Below are positions 50,129 to 60,217 of a stretch of DNA of 64,000 bases, piece after piece (position 1 is the first letter of the stretch; every line of letters starts with the position of its first letter). The notes beneath the pieces were generated by a model. That model was not told the origin of the DNA. It did not search any database and was given only the letters and a program-made list of their open reading frames with translations. This stretch comes from Burkholderia pyrrocinia. GTDB lineage: Bacteria > Pseudomonadota > Gammaproteobacteria > Burkholderiales > Burkholderiaceae. Both the position numbers and the translations under genes were made by a program. The stretch spans positions 3,844,001 through 3,908,000 of the forward strand of contig NZ_CP070977.1 of NCBI RefSeq assembly GCF_018417535.1, in the 5' to 3' direction.

Positions 50129-50902
50129 CTACAGCCAACCGGCACGCGCGAACGAGAAAGTATCGCTGGTGCCGACGACAACGTGGTCGAGCAGCCGCAC
50201 GTCGACGAGTTCGAGCGCGTCGCGCAGCACGCGGGTCAGGCGGCGGTCTTCCGCGCTCGGCTGCACGGCGCCCGACGGATGGTTGTGCGCGACGATCAGC
50301 GCCGCGGCGTTGTGCGTCATCGCGCGGCGCACGATCTCGCGCGGGTAGACGGCCATGCGCGTCAGCGAGCCGCGTGTGATCTCCTCCATCTCGATCAGCC
50401 CGTGGCGGGCGTCGAGGTACACCGCGACGAACACTTCGTACGGGTGCTTGCCGATCGTCATCCGCAGATAATCCTCGACCGCGCCGGGCGAATCGATTTG
50501 CGTCCGCTCGTGTACTTTCTCCTTCAGCATGCGCCGCGCGATCTCGGTGACCGCGGCCAGCCGCGTGGAGCGCGCGGGGCCGATGCCGGGGTGCGCCTCG
50601 AAATCGTCGGTCGTCGCCTCGAGCAGCCCGCGCAACGTTCCGAACTTCTTGACCAATGCGCGGGCGCTGGCGAATACGTCGTGCCCGGGCTTGCCGGTGC
50701 CGAGCAGCAGCACGATCAGTTCGTCGTCGGTCAGCGCGGCCGGCCCGCGCTCCAGCAACCGCTCGCGCGGCCGCTCGGGCCGCCAGTCGCCCGGGCGGCG
50801 CTTGCGCCGGCGGATCGGGAGGACGCGGCCGGGCGGATCGGCAGGCGCATCGGCGGTGTCGCGGCATTCGACCGGCGGCGGGGCGAGGCAAAGTGAGGGC
50901 AT
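50129..50902 (-). CDS. radC: RadC-family JAB-domain protein
   Basis: A 257-residue protein. Residues about 45-120 form a UPF0758/HhH-like domain ([20 protein letters not shown], then [18 protein letters not shown]). The C-terminal MPN/JAB domain has the metal motif [19 protein letters not shown]. The name derives from an old radiation phenotype later assigned to recG, so its cellular role is unsettled; a metal-dependent isopeptidase-like or DNA-related activity is possible. It is divergent from fkpB. Confidence 0.92.
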   Translation of the reverse strand: MPSLCLAPPPVECRDTADAPADPPGRVLPIRRRKRRPGDWRPERPRERLLERGPAALTDDELIVLLLGTGKPGHDVFASARALVKKFGTLRGLLEATTDDFEAHPGIGPARSTRLAAVTEIARRMLKEKVHERTQIDSPGAVEDYLRMTIGKHPYEVFVAVYLDARHGLIEMEEITRGSLTRMAVYPREIVRRAMTHNAAALIVAHNHPSGAVQPSAEDRRLTRVLRDALELVDVRLLDHVVVGTSDTFSFARAGWL

Positions 50903-51037
50903 GCTTGAAACTCCAATGGCGGCGGGCTGTCTGCGCGACGTCGTCGCACTTTCCGCCTTGCGCGCTCAGGTGACTTACAATATTGGCTTTGCGCCGGGCC
51001 TTTGGGCCGTATCGGGCGCCGACTGAACGAGTAATTC

Positions 51038-51493
51038 ATGAGCCTCATCGATCTATCCGAAGTGAAGCCCGGTTCCCACGTCACGTTGCATTACCGGCTG
51101 GCATTGGCCGACGGCGCCGACATCGTCAACACCTTCACCGACAAGCCCGCCACGCTGCTGCTCGGCGCGGGACAACTGGCGCCGTCGCTGGAACAGATTC
51201 TGCTCGGGCTCAGGGTGGGTGACCACTCGACTTTTCAGCTAACGCCCGAACAGGGGTTCGGTCCCCGGAATCCCGACATGCTCCAGCGCGTGACGCTGTC
51301 GACGCTGCGCGAGAACGGGATGGTCGGCGACGATTTCACGCCGGGCGAGCTGATCGAGTTCAACGCGCCGGACGGCGGCCGGTATGCAGGGGTGCTGAAG
51401 GAAGTCAGCGAAACCTCGGCGCTGTTCGACTTCAATCATCCGCTCGCGGGCCAGGCGCTCACGTTCGAAGTGAAAATCATCGGAATCCTGTAA
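51038..51493 (+). CDS. fkpB: FKBP-type peptidyl-prolyl isomerase, SlpA/FkpB type
   Basis: A 151-residue prolyl isomerase and chaperone of the SlyD/FkpB group. [19 protein letters not shown] begins the FKBP half, [20 protein letters not shown] and [18 protein letters not shown] the active-site flap, and an inserted IF domain (about residues 70-125) follows. No His-rich tail, which separates it from SlyD. It precedes ispH by 2 bases, the arrangement seen in many proteobacteria. Confidence 0.94.
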   Translation: MSLIDLSEVKPGSHVTLHYRLALADGADIVNTFTDKPATLLLGAGQLAPSLEQILLGLRVGDHSTFQLTPEQGFGPRNPDMLQRVTLSTLRENGMVGDDFTPGELIEFNAPDGGRYAGVLKEVSETSALFDFNHPLAGQALTFEVKIIGIL

Positions 51494-51495
51494 TC

Positions 51496-52476
51496 ATGAG
51501 CACCACCGATACGCTGTCCGGGCAGACCGTCGCCGCCGATGCCGAAATTCTGCTGGCCCAGCCGCGCGGCTTCTGCGCGGGCGTCGACCGCGCGATCGAG
51601 ATCGTCGAGCGTGCGATCGCGATGCACGGTGCACCGATCTACGTCCGTCACGAAATCGTCCACAACAAGTACGTGGTCGAGGATCTGAAAAAGAAAGGCG
51701 CGATCTTCGTCGAGGAGCTCGAGGAGGTGCCGGCCGGCAACACCGTGATCTTCAGCGCGCACGGCGTGTCGAAGGCCGTGCGCGACGAAGCCGACGTGCG
51801 CGGGCTGCGCATTTACGACGCAACCTGTCCGCTCGTCACGAAGGTGCACGTCGAGGTGGCGAAGATGCGCCAGGACGGCGTCGATATCGTGATGATCGGG
51901 CACAAGGGCCATCCGGAAGTCGAAGGCACGATGGGGCAGGTCGAGCGCGGCATGCATCTCGTCGAGAGCGTCGAGGACGTGCAGAAGCTCGAGCTCGCCG
52001 ATCCCGAGCGGATCGCGCTCGTCACGCAGACGACGCTGTCCGTCGACGACGCGGCAGAGATCATCGGGGCGCTGAAGGCAAAGTATCCGAAGATCCGCGA
52101 GCCGAAGAAGCAGGACATCTGCTACGCGACGCAGAACCGCCAGGATGCGGTGAAGTTCATGGCGCCGCAGTGTGACGTCGTGATCGTCGTCGGCAGCCCG
52201 AACAGCTCGAACTCGAGCCGCCTGCGCGAAGTGGCCGAGAAGCGCGGTGTGGACGCGTACATGGTCGATGCGCCCGACCAGATCGACCCCGCATGGGTCG
52301 CAGGCAAGCGCCGCATCGGCGTGACGGCCGGCGCGTCGGCCCCCGAAGTGCTCGCCCAGGCCGTGATCGCGCGGCTGCGCGAACTCGGCGTGCGCAACGT
52401 CCGCGCGCTCGACGGCATCGAGGAAAACGTGTCGTTTCCGCTGCCGCGCGGGTTGAACCTGCCGCCCGCCGCCTGA
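51496..52476 (+). CDS. ispH: 4-hydroxy-3-methylbut-2-enyl diphosphate reductase
   Basis: A 326-residue iron-sulfur enzyme, the last step of the MEP isoprenoid pathway giving IPP and DMAPP. Cluster cysteines: [30 protein letters not shown] and [29 protein letters not shown] and [15 protein letters not shown] hold substrate histidines, and [14 protein letters not shown] the Ser/Asn site. Tightly linked to fkpB, with a terminator 30 bases past the stop. Confidence 0.97.
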   Translation: MSTTDTLSGQTVAADAEILLAQPRGFCAGVDRAIEIVERAIAMHGAPIYVRHEIVHNKYVVEDLKKKGAIFVEELEEVPAGNTVIFSAHGVSKAVRDEADVRGLRIYDATCPLVTKVHVEVAKMRQDGVDIVMIGHKGHPEVEGTMGQVERGMHLVESVEDVQKLELADPERIALVTQTTLSVDDAAEIIGALKAKYPKIREPKKQDICYATQNRQDAVKFMAPQCDVVIVVGSPNSSNSSRLREVAEKRGVDAYMVDAPDQIDPAWVAGKRRIGVTAGASAPEVLAQAVIARLRELGVRNVRALDGIEENVSFPLPRGLNLPPAA

Positions 52477-52504
52477 TTGCCGCATCGCACCCGCGGAACA
52501 CCGA

Positions 52505-52531
52505 AGCGCGCCTCCCGGCGCGCTTTTTTTT
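52505..52531 (+). terminator. Intrinsic terminator of fkpB-ispH
   Basis: AAGCGCGC / GCGCGCTT with a 6-base loop and eight T. Confidence 0.9.
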
Positions 52532-52550
52532 GCGTATAGAAATTGTAATT

Positions 52551-52623
52551 GCAACCATTATTCGCAATCATGGTGCAACCCGGTTGCTCTCCCTGTTTCC
52601 GACCGTCTCTCAAAATTGGTTGC
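52551..52623. promoter_or_regulatory. Cluster of GCAACC/GGTTGC half sites upstream of the liv region
   Basis: GCAACC at 52551 and 52575, and GGTTGC at 52582 and 52618. The middle two form the palindrome GCAACC-C-GGTTGC. It lies in a relatively AT-rich stretch 120-195 bases before the binding-protein remnant, as an operator or Lrp-like site might. The regulator is unknown. Confidence 0.4.
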
Positions 52624-52745
52624 AATGCAGGAAAACCCCATCGAATCAGGATTATTGGCGTTCTATAAATGGAGTTACAATGCGCCCGTTTTCAGGCCGG
52701 AATGGCTTTGAAATCGGGTTTTGGCAAGGCGCGGGAGACCATTCA

Positions 52746-53432
52746 ATGCATGTGAAGTTGGCTTACGCCGAGTCCGTCGCCGCACCGGTTGCAATGCTTG
52801 CCGGTTGCAGCAAAAAGAGCGACGACGGGGCGGGCAGGGAGGCTGCGGTGTGCGCGGCACCGCCGGCCAGCGGCGTGCGCGTCGCCGGAACCGGTCGTGC
52901 GGCACCATCGGCGTGCCGCATCGCGCAATTGGGCAAGGACAAGGGAAACGGGGCACGTTTGGCGATCGAGGAAATCAACGCGCTTGGCCTGGCGAACGGT
53001 CGGGCAGCGGGCATGCAGGTTGCATCGCAGCAAGCCGCCGGTCGCGGTGTGACGACGACCGTGCGCGCCGATCGACGGATGCCGGCTACGGCGCCGCATG
53101 CATGCGGCGATGCGGGCAGCGCGCAGATGTCACCGGCCCCCTTTCATTTCGATTCGACGAGACAGCGTGTCGCCGCGAGCGGTGGTGTCGTGGCGCACGG
53201 TCTGGTTCGTACGATGGATTCCGACGCAGTCCTGACGAATGTCGGGCGCGGCTTTCGCGATGCCTTGCCAGGCGTCGCGGCGCGGAATCCGATCTGCCCG
53301 GGCGCGGGGTTCGCCTCGCACCGGACGGGAAAAGGCACGGATGCCGGGCAACCGGACGATGGCCGTCTCGGCATGCTGCCCTACGACTTCAAGGAGGCCA
53401 CGAACACCGTCCTCGACGTCGTGACGATTTAG
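52746..53432 (+). pseudogene. Eroded branched-chain amino-acid binding protein (LivJ/K-like) remnant
   Basis: A 228-residue open frame that reads like a worn-down periplasmic binding protein. It keeps the lipoprotein-like AMLAGCSKKSDDG, then QLGKDKGNGARLAIEEINAL (the LivJ/K entry motif normally HLGKDNENGARLAIEEIN), a distorted middle, and the ending YDFKEATNTVLDVVTI, close to the family's NFKDGKKNVLDVV. Normal proteins are about 380 residues, and most of the two lobes is missing. Ligand-site motifs are gone. It lies directly upstream of livHMGF, with a terminator behind it (53447-53476), exactly where an intact gene would be. A functional binding protein must be encoded elsewhere. Still open, but most likely not functional. 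Confidence 0.75.
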
Positions 53433-53446
53433 CGACGGGACTCATG

Positions 53447-53476
53447 ACGGCACCGGAACAGTGCGGTGCCGTTTTT
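53447..53476 (+). terminator. Terminator after the binding-protein remnant
   Basis: ACGGCACCG / CGGTGCCGT with an 8-base loop, then T4. It is 14 bases after the remnant's stop codon. Confidence 0.75.
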
Positions 53477-53643
53477 GTATCCGTTCCGGCGGCAGGTCCG
53501 GCCGTACAGGCTGGGCGACGCGCGCCGGGACGATTCACCCTTACCGGTATCGACTAGTACCCGCAGTGTCGCCGAGAAGGCGCGATTCCTCGCTTACCCG
53601 CGGGGCGCATCGTCCTCCGGCAGCACGGGCCAAGGAGCTTTAA

Positions 53644-54594
53644 ATGGATATTTTCGTCCAGCAGGTTCTCAACGGGCTGGTGCTCGGCAGTGTGTACGCC
53701 ATCATCGCGTTGGGTTACACGATGGTGTACGGCATTCTCGGCATCATCAACTTCGCGCACGGCGACGTGCTGATGATCGGCGCGATGGTCGCCCTGTCGG
53801 CCATTACCGTGCTGCAGAACCATTTCCCCGGACTCGGCAATGCCGCGACGCTGACGATCGGCCTTGGCATCGCCGCGGTCGTCTGTGCATTCGTCGGCTT
53901 CACGATCGAGCGCGTCGCATACCGGCCGCTGCGCCGCGCGCCGCGCCTCGCGCCGCTGATCACCGCGATCGGCGTGTCGATCCTGCTGCAGACGGCCGCG
54001 ATGATCATCTGGTCGCGCAACCCGCTGCCGTTCCCGCAATTGCTGCCGACCGACCCGATCAACGTGATCAAGGCCACCGACACGACGCCCGGCGCCGTGA
54101 TCTCGGTGACCGAAATCGTGATCATCGCGGTGGCGTTCATCGTGATGGGCGGCCTGCTGCTGCTCGTGCACAAGACCAAGCTCGGCCGTGCGATGCGCGC
54201 GATCGCCGAAAGCCCGAACACCGCGAGCCTGATGGGCGTGAACCCGAACTTCGTGATTTCCGCGACGTTCATGATCGGCTCCGCGCTTGCCGCGCTGGCC
54301 GGCGTGATGATCGCGTCCGAATACGGCAACGTGCACTTCTACATGGGCTTCATCCCCGGCATGAAGGCGTTCACGGCAGCGGTGCTCGGCGGGATCGGCA
54401 ACCTCGGCGGTGCGATGGTCGGCGGCGTGCTGCTCGGCCTGATCGAGCAGCTCGGTGCCGGCTACATCGGCAACCTCACGGGCGGCGTATTCGGCAGTAA
54501 CTACCAGGACGTGTTCGCCTTCATCGTGCTGATCATCGTGCTGGTGTTCCGTCCGTCGGGCCTGCTGGGCGAACGTGTCGCGGATCGCGCGTAA
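53644..54594 (+). CDS. livH: Branched-chain amino-acid ABC transporter permease LivH
   Basis: A 316-residue inner-membrane permease with about eight helices. LNGLVLGSVYAIIALGYTMV and YGILGIINFAHGDVLMIGAM are the LivH opening; FMGFIPGMKAFTAAVLGGIG carries the cytoplasmic ABC-coupling loop. The ATG is preceded by AAGGAG. First gene of livHMGF (18, 23 and -1 base spacings), importing Leu/Ile/Val or related amides. Confidence 0.95.
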   Translation: MDIFVQQVLNGLVLGSVYAIIALGYTMVYGILGIINFAHGDVLMIGAMVALSAITVLQNHFPGLGNAATLTIGLGIAAVVCAFVGFTIERVAYRPLRRAPRLAPLITAIGVSILLQTAAMIIWSRNPLPFPQLLPTDPINVIKATDTTPGAVISVTEIVIIAVAFIVMGGLLLLVHKTKLGRAMRAIAESPNTASLMGVNPNFVISATFMIGSALAALAGVMIASEYGNVHFYMGFIPGMKAFTAAVLGGIGNLGGAMVGGVLLGLIEQLGAGYIGNLTGGVFGSNYQDVFAFIVLIIVLVFRPSGLLGERVADRA

Positions 54595-54612
54595 CGGAAG
54601 GGAGCAAACAAC

Positions 54613-55782
54613 ATGACATCCATTCAACCGATCGAATCCTCGACGTCGCTCGTCGAAGAGCGCAACACCGCCAAGACCGTCGTCATCGGCATCCTGACCG
54701 CTGCGTTCGTGATCGCCGCGCCGATCATCATCGGCGCGGCCGGCGGCAACTACTGGGTCCGCGTGCTCGACTTCGCGATGCTTTACGTGATGCTCGCGCT
54801 CGGCCTGAACGTGGTGGTCGGCTTCGCCGGCCTGCTCGACCTGGGCTATATCGCGTTCTACGCGGTGGGCGCGTACACGGCAGCGTTGTTGAGCTCGCCG
54901 CACCTGACCTCGCAGTTCGAGTGGATCGCGAACCTGGCACCCGGCGGATTGCACATCCCGTTCCTGATCATCGTGCCGATCGCGATGGCGCTCGCGGCCA
55001 CCTTCGGGATCCTGCTCGGCGCGCCGACGCTGCGCCTGCGCGGCGACTACCTGGCGATCGTCACGCTGGGCTTCGGCGAAATCGTCCGGATCTTCATGAA
55101 CAACCTCGACCGTCCGGTGAACATCACCAACGGCCCGAAGGGGATCACGGGGATCGATCCGGTGCATGTCGGCGGCTTCAACCTGTCGCAGACGCACTCG
55201 CTGTTCGGCCTCCAGCTGCCGTCGGTCTACATGTACTACTACCTGTTCGTGCTGTGCTCGCTGCTGGTGATCTGGACGTGTACGCGGCTGCAGCATTCGC
55301 GCATCGGCCGCGCATGGGCGGCAATCCGCGAGGACGAGATCGCGGCGAAGGCGATGGGCATCAACACCCGCAACGTGAAGCTGCTCGCGTTTGCGATGGG
55401 CGCGTCGTTCGGCGGCCTGTCGGGCGCGATGTTCGGTTCGTTCCAGGGCTTCGTGTCGCCGGAATCGTTCACGTTCTGGGAATCGATCGTGGTGCTGGCG
55501 TGCGTGGTGCTGGGCGGCATGGGCCACATCCCGGGCGTGATCCTCGGCGCGGTGCTGCTCGCGATCTTCCCGGAATTCCTGCGCTCGACGATGAGCCCGC
55601 TGCAGCATGCGCTGTTCGGTCATGACATCGTCGATACGGAAGTGATCCGTCAGGCGCTGTACGGCCTCGCGATGGTGATCATCATGCTGTACCGCTCGGA
55701 AGGCCTGTGGCCCGCGCCGAAGCATGAGGACAAGATCGCGAAACTGGCGAAGCGCGCCAGCAAGAAGCCGGTGCGCGCCTAA
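54613..55782 (+). CDS. livM: Branched-chain amino-acid ABC transporter permease LivM
   Basis: A 389-residue second permease with about ten helices. Family motifs are ALGLNVVVGFAGLLDLGYIA, PTLRLRGDYLAIVTLGFGEI and the coupling helix region VVLGGMGHIPGVILGAVLL. A charged N-terminal segment of about 25 residues precedes helix 1, and AWAAIREDEIAAKAMGINTR forms the loop seen in LivM. AAGGGAG lies upstream of the ATG. Confidence 0.95.
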   Translation: MTSIQPIESSTSLVEERNTAKTVVIGILTAAFVIAAPIIIGAAGGNYWVRVLDFAMLYVMLALGLNVVVGFAGLLDLGYIAFYAVGAYTAALLSSPHLTSQFEWIANLAPGGLHIPFLIIVPIAMALAATFGILLGAPTLRLRGDYLAIVTLGFGEIVRIFMNNLDRPVNITNGPKGITGIDPVHVGGFNLSQTHSLFGLQLPSVYMYYYLFVLCSLLVIWTCTRLQHSRIGRAWAAIREDEIAAKAMGINTRNVKLLAFAMGASFGGLSGAMFGSFQGFVSPESFTFWESIVVLACVVLGGMGHIPGVILGAVLLAIFPEFLRSTMSPLQHALFGHDIVDTEVIRQALYGLAMVIIMLYRSEGLWPAPKHEDKIAKLAKRASKKPVRA

Positions 55783-55805
55783 CCTACGGACAAGGGGATA
55801 AACAC

Positions 55806-56581
55806 ATGAGCGACAAGCAAATCCGACTGTCCGTGCAGGGCGTAAACAAACGCTTCGGCGGCCTGCAGGCACTGTCCGACGTCGGCCTGCAGATCAAGGA
55901 AGGCGAGATCTACGGTCTGATCGGCCCGAACGGCGCCGGCAAGACGACGTTCTTCAACGTGATCACGGGCCTCTACACGCCGGACTCCGGCGAGTTCAAG
56001 CTGGACGGCGCGGAATACAAGCCGACCGCGGTGCACCAGGTCGCGAAGACGGGCATTGCGCGCACGTTCCAGAATATCCGGCTGTTCGGCGGGATGACCG
56101 CGCTCGAGAACGTGATGGTGGGCCGCCATGTGCGCACCAAGCATGGTCTGCTCGGCGCGGTGTTCCAGACGCCGGCGGAACGCCAGGAAGAGCGCGAGAT
56201 CAAGGAACGCGCGATCGAGCTGCTCGAGTACGTCGGCGTGCTGCAGTACGCCGACTACACGTCACGCAACCTGTCGTACGGCCACCAGCGCCGGCTGGAG
56301 ATCGCGCGCGCGCTGGCGACCGACCCGAAGCTGCTCGCGCTCGACGAGCCGGCGGCCGGGATGAACGCGACCGAGAAGGTCGAACTCACGCGCCTGCTCG
56401 ACAAGATCCGTTCGGACGGCCGCACGATTCTGCTGATCGAGCACGACGTGAAGCTCGTGATGCACTTGTGCAACCGGATGACGGTGCTCGATTACGGCAA
56501 GGTGATCGCCGAGGGTCTGCCGCAGGACGTGCAGAAGAATCCGAAGGTGATTGAGGCATATCTCGGCGCAGGGGTGCACTG

Positions 56582-56582
<1 letters not shown>
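55806..56582 (+). CDS. livG: Branched-chain amino-acid ABC transporter ATPase LivG
   Basis: A 258-residue ATPase. Walker A LIGPNGAGKTTFFNVITG, signature RNLSYGHQRRLEIARALATD (the LSYG variant typical of LivG), Walker B LLALDEPAAGMN, and the switch His in ILLIEHDVKLVM. Stop and next start overlap by one base, so LivG and LivF should be made in equal amounts. Confidence 0.96.
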
Positions 56583-57298
<716 letters not shown>

Positions 57299-57378
57299 GC
57301 GGATGAATGAGCGGATGAATGAGCGGGCCCGGTGACGCGCGGCGGCAGATGCCGCGTGCGTCGTGCCAGGGCTTTCGA

Positions 57379-57413
57379 AAGGCTGTCACGGGATACCGTG
57401 ACAGCTTTTTTTT
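57379..57413 (+). terminator. Intrinsic terminator of livHMGF
   Basis: AAGGCTGTCACGG-GATA-CCGTGACAGCTTTT followed by four more T. Just upstream (57299-57325) a 12-bp unit GCGGATGAATGA repeats about two times. Confidence 0.92.
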
Positions 57414-57583
57414 CGTGTTGTGCGATTCGTGTCGAACTGTGCGCGCGGAGGCGACTCCATTCGACAGTTGCGCCGCGCACGCGGCGCGGGAAACGACAGG
57501 GTCGGTCGTCCGACGCTGGCAGCCCGCAAACCGACACACGGGCCACGTAGCATCATCGGCCCATCGGGACACGGAGAACACGC

Positions 57584-58255
57584 ATGAGTCTGGATTACGG
57601 TTTCGTGAAGGCGAAGGTGACATCGGTGGCGCAGCTGAAGGGCTCGCCGCACGGCAGCGAGATCCAGTATCACATCCACCTGACGCTGGCGCTGCCGGGA
57701 GGCAACTGGGATGTCGCGATCAACGTCGGCACCAGCGATGCGGACGACTTGCTGAACTACAAGCTCGTCTACGATTTCCACCATCCCGTCACGCAGACGC
57801 TCGCGGCCGCGGCGGAAGGCTACACCGACCTCACGGGGCAGGCCGCGCTGCCCGCGCTCGACTACCTGCGCAGCGACATCCTGAACGAGACGGGCGCGTG
57901 GCGCGCAAGCGCGGTGATGGACGGCACCGAGAACCCGGAGCCGATCCCGTCGCTGCTGCGGCTCGTCAATGCCGCGCAGTCGCAGGGCCTCGACGTCGTC
58001 GTGTTCGGCCGCACGTATGCGGAAGGCAACGGCATTCACGACACGCACATGAACCAGGGCTCGACGGGCCCGAACTACCTGCATCGCGCAGGCGACGACC
58101 ATAACGACCACAACGACGTCTGGCAGGACGGCGCGCTGATCGTGCGCGTGAGCGATACGCAGTGGGCCGCGTATTTCGCGGCGTTCGAACAGCAGGCCGT
58201 GCCGACCGACGCGCTCGGCAATCCGCTGCCGGGCGCGGGGCCGATCACGCGCTGA
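57584..58255 (+). CDS. DUF2278 (YukJ-like) family protein
   Basis: A 223-residue soluble protein of DUF2278, known from Bacillus YukJ; no activity is established. Features are YGFVKAKVTSVAQLKGSPHG at the N-terminus, VAINVGTSDADDLLNYKL, GIHDTHMNQG and a His/Asp cluster GDDHNDHNDVWQDGALIV that looks like a metal site near the C-terminus. GGAGAA lies upstream of the ATG. It is a single gene between the liv terminator and a convergent acetyltransferase. Confidence 0.85.
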   Translation: MSLDYGFVKAKVTSVAQLKGSPHGSEIQYHIHLTLALPGGNWDVAINVGTSDADDLLNYKLVYDFHHPVTQTLAAAAEGYTDLTGQAALPALDYLRSDILNETGAWRASAVMDGTENPEPIPSLLRLVNAAQSQGLDVVVFGRTYAEGNGIHDTHMNQGSTGPNYLHRAGDDHNDHNDVWQDGALIVRVSDTQWAAYFAAFEQQAVPTDALGNPLPGAGPITR

Positions 58256-58279
58256 TACGGGCCACCGCTGCCGGCTGCA

Positions 58280-58735
58280 TCACGCGGCCGGCAGCGTCTT
58301 GCCGAACGAGATGCGCTCCTCGACGCGATAGCCGAGTGCCGCATAGAAGCGGCACGCGTCGTCGTTGCCGGGCAGCACCTGCAGGTTGATCTTCAGGCAG
58401 CCGCGCGCGGCGAGCGCGCTTTCCGCGTGCGCGATCAGCGCGCGGCCGACGCCGAGCCGCCGCGCGTCGTTCGCGACGCCGAACGAGTAGAGCCAGCCGC
58501 GATGTCCGTCGAAACCCGCCATCAGCGTGCCGACGACGCGCGCGCCGCTGGTCGCGACGAAGAACAGTTCCGGCTGCGTCGCGAGCTTCAGCTCGATCGA
58601 TCGCAGCGGATCGCGGTGCAGCGGCGCATCGGCTTCTTCGTATTGCGGGAACGCGTCGCGCCATACCGCGAGTACGGCATCGGTGTCGGCGCGTTCGAAC
58701 GGGCGGATAGCGACAGCATCGGCGGCGGCATCCAT
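58280..58735 (-). CDS. GNAT-family N-acetyltransferase
   Basis: A 151-residue acetyltransferase. The acetyl-CoA site is NDARRLGVGRALIAHAE (motif A, R-x-x-G-V-G-R-A), preceded by GWLYSFGVAND and followed by KINLQVLPGNDDACRFYAAL (motif B), an arrangement like YpeA-type proteins. The substrate is unknown. Located 13 bases after the argD-like gene on the same strand, so likely cotranscribed with it. Confidence 0.88.
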   Translation of the reverse strand: MDAAADAVAIRPFERADTDAVLAVWRDAFPQYEEADAPLHRDPLRSIELKLATQPELFFVATSGARVVGTLMAGFDGHRGWLYSFGVANDARRLGVGRALIAHAESALAARGCLKINLQVLPGNDDACRFYAALGYRVEERISFGKTLPAA

Positions 58736-58748
58736 CGCGGCGGTCTCC

Positions 58749-59933
58749 TTAGAGCGTATCGAGGATCGACCGCAGCATCGCCATCATCTGGTCGATCTCT
58801 TCGGTCGTCACGTTCAGCGCGGGCATGAAGCGCAGCAGGTTCGGCCGCGCGGCGTTCAGCAGCAGGCCGTCGGGCTGCATGTCGCGTGCCTTCTCGACGA
58901 TCTGCGGGCCGATGTCCTTGCCGAGCAGCAGCGCGCGCAGCAGGCCTTCGCCGCGTTCGCCTTCGAAGCCGCGCTCTTCCGACAGCTCGAGCAGCTTGCG
59001 CTTCAGGTATTCGCCGCGTGCGCGCACGCCTTCGAGGAAGCCGGGCGCGACGAGCTGCGAGATCACCGAATAGCCGGCCGCCGTCATCAGCGGGTTGCCG
59101 TTGTACGTGCCGCCCTGGTCGCCGGCCTCGAACACCGCGACATCGGCCTTCGACAGCAGCGCCGCGAGCGGTACGCCGCTGCCGATGCCCTTGCCGAGCG
59201 TCATGATGTCCGGCTCGATGTCGGCGAGCTCGTACGCGAACAGCGTACCTGCACGGCCGCAGCCGCTCTGCACTTCGTCGACGATCAGCAGCAGGTTGTG
59301 CTGCTTCGTCAGTGCGCGCAGCTCGCGCATGAATTCGCGCGTCGCCGGAATCACGCCGCCTTCACCCTGGATCGGTTCGAGCATCACGGCGACGGTCTTG
59401 TCGGTGATCAGTTTCTCGACCGAGTTGATGTTGTTCAGCTCGGCCTTCGGGAAGCCCGGCACCTGCGGCGCGTAGATCGTGTCCCAGCCCGGCTTGCCGC
59501 TGGCCGACATCGTCGCGAGCGTGCGGCCGTGGAAGCTGTGGTCGAACGTGATGATCTCGTACGCGCCGTTGCGGAACTTGCGGCCCCACTTGCGCGCGAG
59601 CTTGATCGCACCTTCGTTCGCTTCGGCGCCGCTGTTCGTGAAGAACACCTTGTCGAACACGCTGTGCTGCGTGAGCAGGCCCGCGAGCTTCGCCATCGGC
59701 TCGTTGTAGAACGCCGGCGACGGGTTCAGCAGCGTTTCCGCCTGCTGCTTCAGCGCTTCGACGACACCGTCGTTGCAGTGGCCGAGGCTGTTGACGGCCC
59801 AGCCCTGGATGAAGTCCAGATAGCGCTTGCCCGTGTGATCGTAGAGCCACGAACCCTTGCCGTGCGTAAACACGATGTCGGGGCGGTTCGTGATGTACAT
59901 CAGCGAGTCGATCGGAAAATCGTTCAAGGGCAT
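58749..59933 (-). CDS. argD: Acetylornithine aminotransferase family protein
   Basis: A 394-residue class III PLP aminotransferase, most like ArgD, which makes N-acetylornithine in arginine synthesis. Motifs: [28 protein letters not shown] (cofactor phosphate), [35 protein letters not shown] (PLP Asp) and the Schiff-base Lys in [17 protein letters not shown]. The start ATG ([19 protein letters not shown]) has GGAG 10 bases upstream. An intrinsic terminator lies in its own 5' leader, only about 40 bases ahead of the start. Astc/GabT-type relatives are possible; argD is preferred from the overall pattern. Confidence 0.85.
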   Translation of the reverse strand: MPLNDFPIDSLMYITNRPDIVFTHGKGSWLYDHTGKRYLDFIQGWAVNSLGHCNDGVVEALKQQAETLLNPSPAFYNEPMAKLAGLLTQHSVFDKVFFTNSGAEANEGAIKLARKWGRKFRNGAYEIITFDHSFHGRTLATMSASGKPGWDTIYAPQVPGFPKAELNNINSVEKLITDKTVAVMLEPIQGEGGVIPATREFMRELRALTKQHNLLLIVDEVQSGCGRAGTLFAYELADIEPDIMTLGKGIGSGVPLAALLSKADVAVFEAGDQGGTYNGNPLMTAAGYSVISQLVAPGFLEGVRARGEYLKRKLLELSEERGFEGERGEGLLRALLLGKDIGPQIVEKARDMQPDGLLLNAARPNLLRFMPALNVTTEEIDQMMAMLRSILDTL

Positions 59934-59974
59934 GGCAGCAGACTCCAGCGGACGTTGAAAGGGAAACGGGCAAT

Positions 59975-59999
59975 AAAAAAGCCACGGAAGGCCGTGGCT
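59975..59999 (-). terminator. Intrinsic terminator inside the argD-like leader (attenuator candidate)
   Basis: On the minus strand AGCCACGG-CCTT-CCGTGGCT followed by T5. It sits 42 bases before the argD-like ATG, with no room for a separate promoter behind it, so transcripts reaching the gene must read through it. Confidence 0.75.
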
Positions 60000-60019
60000 G
60001 GTGGGTTCGAACAGCTTGT

Positions 60020-60048
60020 GCGTAACCGGTGAAGCAGTGGGGTTACGC
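60020..60048 (-). promoter_or_regulatory. Hairpin over the leader-ORF stop codon
   Basis: GCGTAACC (60048-60041) pairs with GGTTACGC (60027-60020), a perfect 8-bp stem with a 13-base loop. The TAA of the leader ORF (60045-60043) lies inside it, 21 bases before the terminator stem, as expected for a ribosome-sensitive structure. Confidence 0.55.
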
Positions 60049-60126
60049 GCGAGTCCGTGACGAGCCTGCGGCATCCGGGAGGAGCGGCGAGCGGCGACGT
60101 CGGAGAGCGGACAGGAAGCGGTTCAT
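60043..60126 (-). CDS. Candidate Arg-rich leader peptide upstream of argD-like gene
   Basis: A 27-codon [19 protein letters not shown] then [11 protein letters not shown], with four Arg codons in a row (CGA CGT CGC CGC) and seven Arg overall. It begins 7 bases after a promoter's -10 box and ends inside a hairpin, with a terminator 44 bases on. The layout is that of amino-acid attenuator leaders. Caution: Arg-rich chance ORFs are frequent in GC-rich DNA, no Shine-Dalgarno is possible so close to the promoter, and no antiterminator pairing was found. Confidence 0.4.
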   Translation of the reverse strand: MNRFLSALRRRRSPLLPDAAGSSRTRA

Positions 60127-60133
60127 GTGCGCA

Positions 60134-60163
60134 AGCATAAGGCATCCCGCGCCCCACTGTAAA
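60134..60163 (-). promoter_or_regulatory. Sigma70-type promoter of the argD-like gene
   Basis: On the minus strand TTTACA (60163-60158) and TATGCT (60139-60134), 18 apart. The predicted start is at or near the ATG of the leader ORF, about 195 bases before the argD-like gene. Confidence 0.55.
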
Positions 60164-60217
60164 CCGCCGCGATGCCACGGATGTGACATCGCGGCGCGGG
60201 ACGCGGGCGCGTGGGTC

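Noticed and set aside
57299..57325. Two copies of a 12-bp GCGGATGAATGA repeat after livF
   Set aside because: Too short and too few copies for a functional claim; noted with the terminator only.
59924..60178. 84-residue minus-strand frame across the argD-like leader
   Set aside because: It runs through the terminator and the gene's own start region, has no family match and lies out of frame with the argD-like gene. The short Arg-rich ORF fits the regulatory layout better.
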